Assembly: GCF_910592395.1 (NCBI RefSeq)
Contig: NC_088318.1
Span: 2,480,001-2,544,000, forward strand
DNA from: Lineus longissimus
Lineage: Eukaryota > Nemertea > Pilidiophora > Heteronemertea > Lineidae
Length of the DNA: 64,000 nt
Reading direction: 5' to 3'
A program made the translations under genes and the position numbers. The notes below the pieces were generated by a model. That model saw nothing but the letters and a program-made list of their open reading frames with translations. It was not told the DNA's origin and searched no databases. Every line of letters begins with the position of its first letter. Position 1 is the stretch's first letter. Positions 59,062-64,000 of this stretch are shown one piece after another.

Positions 59062-59077
59062 TGACGTCATGACGTCA
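59062..59077. promoter_or_regulatory. Doubled CRE palindrome, unit 3
   Basis: Identical 16-base TGACGTCATGACGTCA in the third higher-order unit. Confidence 0.5.
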
Positions 59078-59319
59078 CAATGCGATGTCTCGAGCCCTGT
59101 CACTTCAGTCAAAAGCTTTTGCGCGTTCACAGTCACACACAGCTTGGTGATCGATTTTTGTTCGGAATCAAATTGTGAAAAGAAGGTTTGTATTAAATGT
59201 ATATGACGAATGAAAAAGATTGATGATAGGCCTACTGCTGGCCGCTGGGCGTGTTTAGTATCGGCCTTTTGTGTACTGTTCCATTGGCGTACTGACATCT
59301 CACTTCTCATCGGTCACTT

Positions 59320-60814
59320 CAGTGGGGGACATGAACGTCTCTAACTGATACTTCTTCCGTCTACTCCATCAATCAATCAGTGGGGGACATGACCGTCTCT
59401 ATCTGATACTTCCTCCTTCTTCTCCATCAATCAATCAGTGGGGGACATGACCGTCTCTATCTGATACTTCCTCCTTCTTCTCCATCAATCAATCAGTGGG
59501 GGACATGACCGTCACTATCTGATACTTCTTCCGTCTTCTCTATCAATCATTCAGTGGGGGACATGACTGTCTCTATCTGATACTTCCTCCTTCTTCTCCA
59601 TCAATCAATCAGTGGGGGACATGACCGTCTCTATCTGATACTTCCTCCTTCTTCTCCATCAATCAATCAGTGGGGGACATGACCGTCTCTATCTGATACT
59701 TCCTCCTTCTTCTCCATCAATCAATCAGTGGGGGACATGACCGTCTCTATCTGATACTTCCTCCTTCTTCTCCATCAATCAATCAGTGGGAGACATGACC
59801 GTCTCTATCTGATACCTCTTCCGTCTTCTCTATCAATCATTCAGTGGGGGACATGACTGTCTCTATCTGATACTTCCTCCTTCTTCTCCATCAATCAATC
59901 AGTGGGGGACATGACCGTCACTATCTGATACCTCTTCCGTCTTCTCTATCAATCATTCAGTGGGGGACATGACTGTCTCTATCTGATACTTCCTCCTTCT
60001 TCTCCATCAATCATTCAGTGGGGGACATGACCGTCACTATCTGATACCTCTTCCGTCTACTCCATCAATCAATCAGTGGGGGACATGACCGTCTCTATCT
60101 GATACCTCTTCCGTCTTCTCTATCAATCATTCAGTGGGGGACATGACCGTCTCTATCTGATACTTCCTCCTTCTTCTCCATCAATCAATCAGTGGGGGAC
60201 ATGACCGTCACTATCTGATACCTCTTCCGTCTTCTCTATCAATCATTCAGTGGGGGACATGACTGTCTCTATCTGATACTTCCTCCTTCTTCTCCATCAA
60301 TCATTCAGTGGGGGACATGACCGTCACTATCTGATACCTCTTCCGTCTACTCCATCAATCAATCAGTGGGGGACATGACCGTCTCTATCTGATACTTCCT
60401 CCTTCTTCTCCATCAATCAATCAGTGGGAGACATGACCGTCTCAATCTGATACTTCCTCCTTCTTCTCCATCAATCAATCAGTGGGGGACATGACCGTCA
60501 CTATCTGATACCTCTTCCGTCTTCTCTATCAATCATTCAGTGGGGGACATGACTGTCTCTATCTGATACTTCCTCCTTCTTCTCCATCAATCATTCAGTG
60601 GGGGACATGACCGTCACTATCTGATACCTCTTCCGTCTACTCCATCAATCAATCAGTGGGGGACATGACCGTCACTATCTGATACTTCCTCCTTCTTCTC
60701 CATCAATCAATCAGTGGGGGACATGACCGTCTCTATCTGATACTTCCTCCTTCTTCTCCATCAATCAATCAGTGGGAGACATGACCGTCTCAATCTGATA
60801 CTTCTTCCGTCTTC
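59320..60814. repeat. 58-bp minisatellite array 3, about 26 units
   Basis: Same unit. It starts with a variant entry (CACTTCAGTGGGGGACATGAACG) shared only with array 4. Confidence 0.92.
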
Positions 60815-61008
60815 ATTTCTGAGTGAGGCACTAGCCTTCCTTTTCGTTCGTGCACATTAACATTGTAAATAACTTGTACAATGTATGCTCAACCTACATG
60901 TACATTTCTTTTTTGTCCAATCATGTCCATGTAATAAGACCCAGCTCCGTTTTTCCCTGTGATAATTCATTGATTTCAAATCAAAATACAAATACCTTCA
61001 AATAAACT

Positions 61009-61960
61009 CAAGGAGGATACCGCGGTGACGTCACGGCTTTTCCAAGATGGCGCTGCATATTGTAAACAAACTCGATCCACGGCCAAGGGAAAATCAAGTC
61101 ATCACAAAAGTTAGATTTTTCGCATCAAATCAGAGTTATCAGTACTTTTCTGCTTTGAAATAAGTCTTCAGACAATAAGCTATCATTTGAATAATGAAAA
61201 GTGCTGTTTTGATGGGGAAAAATAGGGTTTTTTAAACCAAATAGCCGGCACCGATCTTCCAAAATTAGCGATGGTTTCAAAACAGTCTCCCAGATATGGG
61301 GCAATCTCTTCATTATCATAATGGGATTTGGAGGCATGTTTACAGATTTTACAAGTTCGAGACCTGTAATACCTAAAACTCGCATAGATCCCCATAGATC
61401 CCCTCTATTTGTCGAGTTAGCGCCCCTGTAAGATCATGCATTTTCGGACACTAGAACGAAATCTTCCTGCGGATATCGCGGTTTCGGTGATGATTTAAGG
61501 AGAAATTGACTGTTCTTAGAGTTGTATGGGACAGAAATGAGTTCATACTTCATGAATACATGAATATATTATGATATGGGCGGGCTTCTAAGTCAAAACA
61601 ATAACAAACTCAACTGCATCTCTACCGTGTATCGCGTAGTGCATTGCCTAGTGTATTTCGTAGTGTATTTTAGCGGAGACATTATTTCCCATTATATCCG
61701 CACTTTGGCCACGGCAAACGTCTTTTTTATTCGTGGAAGTTAATCTGCTCTGTAAATTTTATTCTACACAGGAAGAATCCATACTAGGTATTGCAATATT
61801 TCATGTCTATTGGTGTTTTTGTGTACAGGAGCGCACCAGACAGTGAGACGTAGAGACGTGTTCAGCGCTGGTGCTGTCAGTAGACTGATCTGATTGGCCA
61901 TAGCGATCACTAATATGGGTCGGGATCACGTGATGTGACGTCACCGCGGTATCCTCCTTG
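61009..61960. mobile_element. 952-bp non-autonomous DNA transposon, 26-bp TIRs, 9-bp target duplication
   Basis: Perfect 26-base terminal inverted repeats (outer end CAAGGAGGATACCGCGGTGA) at 61009-61034 and 61935-61960. Flanks are direct repeats AAATAAACT at 61000-61008 and 61961-61969. The empty site is visible in the other units (CCTTCAAATAAACTTGAG), confirming a clean insertion. A 9-bp duplication fits Mutator-like or Merlin-like transposons. No transposase ORF. Confidence 0.9.
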
Positions 61961-63191
61961 AAATAAACTTGAGTTTTTGTTATTTCTTTTCGTTTATCAA
62001 TACATCACTTATAGTACACTGAAACTCTGATGATGGCGGCCACGGGTACAGTGAACTAGTTAGAATAAATACCGCGAATCCATTCCAGGAAATGGGGATT
62101 TCCCATTCCTATCTTACCTCGTTTCCAATTATCTTTCTCTATATCGTTTGTATGGAGAGAGTGCGTGAAAATGAAAGCTGGATACCAGTAGACCGAAACT
62201 TATGACGTAATTGGCACAGTGTGTCATTTTGTGATGTTTGCAGAACATTTCCGTCTTTAAATCACGATTAAGTTACTTTATTACTCGCAAAGATAAAATA
62301 GTTTTGTTAATACTAACAATAGATTCATTTGTGGTGATGAGATATCAACCCACCAACTCCTCCGCCTGATAATTAGAATAAATACCACGAATCCATTGAG
62401 GAGGGAATTGGGGATTTCCCATTCCTATCTTACCTCGTTTCCAATTATCTTTCTCCATATCGTTTGTATGGAGAGAGTGCGTGAAAATGAAAGCTGGATA
62501 CCAGGAGACCGAAACTTATGACGTAATTGGCACGGTGCAAAGTCACTTTGTCTTGTGATGTTTGCAGAACATTTCCGTCTTTAAATCACGATTAAGTTAC
62601 TTTATTACTCGCAAAGATAAAATAGTTTTGTTAATAACAAGCTTAAGGAATCCAAGCATCATTTGGATCAAGGGTGAGTTCTCAAGTGGTTCACGATATG
62701 TTAAAAAGTCTGATCTGTTGTTGCAGAGTTCATTAATCAGATTTTAAGACTTGGGCCTAAAGCGAAACTGAAAGTTACAGGTGAAACTGAAAGTTACAAG
62801 TAACTTGCATTGAGTAATGTCGTCTGAGTTGCTGACTCCGAGTTGCTATTGGCTTTTTAGCTACATTAATTGACTCCTCCGCCTGATAATCCTTACTAAA
62901 TTCGAGAAAAGTTCGTGTGTTTGTTTGTTTGTGCGCTCATATCTCCCAGACCGAATGGCTGAGCGACCCCAGATTTTGCATGTAGCATTTAACGGGTCCC
63001 GAAAGTGTCCTTACGAAGCCCGATTTTTGAATTTCCAACTAACATCCGATATAACGCCGTTTATTGGTTTTATCTAACGTTATTCAGCTTGCCCGCGCGG
63101 CGATTTTACCTTCGCGTCATGCGCGTCACGGGCGACGTCACTCCCGACACAGCCTGATCGCGTCACGGCTCCGACGTCAGGATGGGTCTGC

Positions 63192-63207
63192 TGACGTCAT
63201 GACGTCA
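63192..63207. promoter_or_regulatory. Doubled CRE palindrome, unit 4
   Basis: Identical 16-base TGACGTCATGACGTCA in the fourth higher-order unit. Confidence 0.5.
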
Positions 63208-63449
63208 CAATGCGATGTCTCGAGCCCTGTCACTTCAGTCAAAAGCTTTTGCGCGTTCACAGTCACACACAGCTTGGTGATCGATTTTTGTTCGGAATCA
63301 AATTGTGAAAAGAAGGTTTGTATTAAATGTATATGACGAATGAAAAAGATTGATGATAGGCCTACTGCTGGCCGCTGGGCGTGTTTAGTATCGGCCTTTT
63401 GTGTACTGTTCCATTGGCGTACTGACATCTCACTTCTCATCGGTCACTT

Positions 63450-64000
63450 CAGTGGGGGACATGAACGTCTCTAGTCTAACTGATACTTCTTCCGTCTACT
63501 CCATCAATCAATCAGTGGGGGACATGACCGTCTCTATCTGATACTTCCTCCTTCTTCTCCATCAATCAATCAGTGGGGGACATGACCGTCTCTATCTGAT
63601 ACTTCCTCCTTCTTCTCCATCAATCAATCAGTGGGGGACATGAACGTCTCTAACTGATACTTCTTCCGTCTACTCCATCAATCAATCAGTGGGGGACATG
63701 ACCGTCTCTATCTGATACTTCCTCCTTCTTCTCCATCAATCAATCAGTGGGGGACATGACCGTCTCTATCTGATACTTCCTCCTTCTTCTCCATCAATCA
63801 ATCAGTGGGGGACATGACCGTCACTATCTGATACTTCTTCCGTCTTCTCTATCAATCATTCAGTGGGGGACATGACTGTCTCTATCTGATACTTCCTCCT
63901 TCTTCTCCATCAATCAATCAGTGGGGGACATGACCGTCTCTATCTGATACTTCCTCCTTCTTCTCCATCAATCAATCAGTGGGGGACATGACCGTAACTA
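63450..64000. repeat. 58-bp minisatellite array 4, cut by window end
   Basis: Same unit, about 9.5 copies visible. Near the start it carries an extra short duplication (CTCTAGTCTAACTG) not seen in array 3. Confidence 0.92.

Larger units (their letters stand above)
52902..64000. repeat. Higher-order tandem array of 2.4-4.1-kb units, four copies, continuing past the window
   Basis: Anchor AGACTTGGGCCTAAAGCG recurs at 52977, 55392, 58617 and 62747. Each unit contains, in order: doubled GAAACTGAAAG motifs; a CpG-rich block with TGACGTCA pairs; a 58-bp minisatellite; a conserved tail (TTCTGAGTGAGGCACTAGCC); and, before the next anchor, two diverged direct copies of an about 300-bp module (TTAGAATAAATACC.CGAATCC). 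Period differences come from minisatellite length (2,415 vs 3,225) and from an inserted transposon in the third unit. Units 3 and 4 share variants absent from 1 and 2, so they duplicated last. The first unit is truncated at its left end. Confidence 0.92.

Noticed and set aside
61125-61395. Overlapping 70-86-codon ORFs inside the 952-bp transposon
   Set aside because: No transposase motif and neither frame looks coding; element judged non-autonomous.

Overview
This is nuclear DNA from an invertebrate animal. All single-copy genes are split by GT-AG introns, nuclear-encoded mitochondrial genes (NDUFV2, CYC1) sit beside an ER gene (GPAA1), and the window is full of MITEs, tandem repeats and a Ty3/gypsy-type retrotransposon. 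The sequence style (dense fold-back elements, frequent tacatgtaca and aggccta words) fits a marine invertebrate. I cannot fix the phylum from sequence alone.

Layout, left to right. 1-10262 (-): an ANKRD60-like gene (ubiquitin-like domain, ankyrin repeats and a long basic C-terminal extension) that runs off the left edge. Its 6.1 kb last visible intron holds a 107-bp hairpin element, two TTAA-flanked MITEs and a 110-bp tandem array lodged inside one of the MITEs. 12252-14956 (+): NDUFV2, seven 24-kDa Complex I exons after one transit-peptide exon; the first exon was not found. 17611-23974 (-): complete CYC1 (cytochrome c1, 8 exons, 304 aa). 24794-30070 (+): complete GPAA1 (GPI transamidase subunit, 12 exons, 648 aa), head to head with CYC1 across an 819-bp divergent promoter region. 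31580-32557: a fold-back element made of inverted 15-bp repeats. 32885-35778 (-): a decayed ClC-7 chloride/proton exchanger gene with frame breaks, one exon missing and its whole 5' half absent. 35856-37799 (-): a Mutator-like transposase with one in-frame stop. 39666-51927 (-): a short LRRCC1-like leucine-rich-repeat gene. One of its introns contains a young, near-intact 9.0-kb Ty3/gypsy-type LTR retrotransposon (40328-49367), whose 4-bp target duplication coincides with the splice donor. 52902-64000: a tandem array of 2.4-4.1-kb higher-order units. Each carries a CpG-rich block with doubled TGACGTCA sites and a large 58-bp minisatellite; one copy is interrupted by a 952-bp element with 26-bp terminal inverted repeats and 9-bp target duplications.

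The host genes have ordinary, unrelated housekeeping roles: respiratory complexes I and III, GPI-anchor attachment, and a probable centrosomal or ciliary LRR protein. The CYC1/GPAA1 pair recalls their neighbourhood in vertebrate genomes. The main novelty lies in the repeat biology: nested elements, the splice-donor insertion, the gag-pol slippery site directly before the gag stop, the ClC-7 remnant, and the regulatory-motif-bearing higher-order repeat. Exon coordinates were set by hand from splice consensus, reading-frame continuity and remembered family sequence; small boundary errors are possible.
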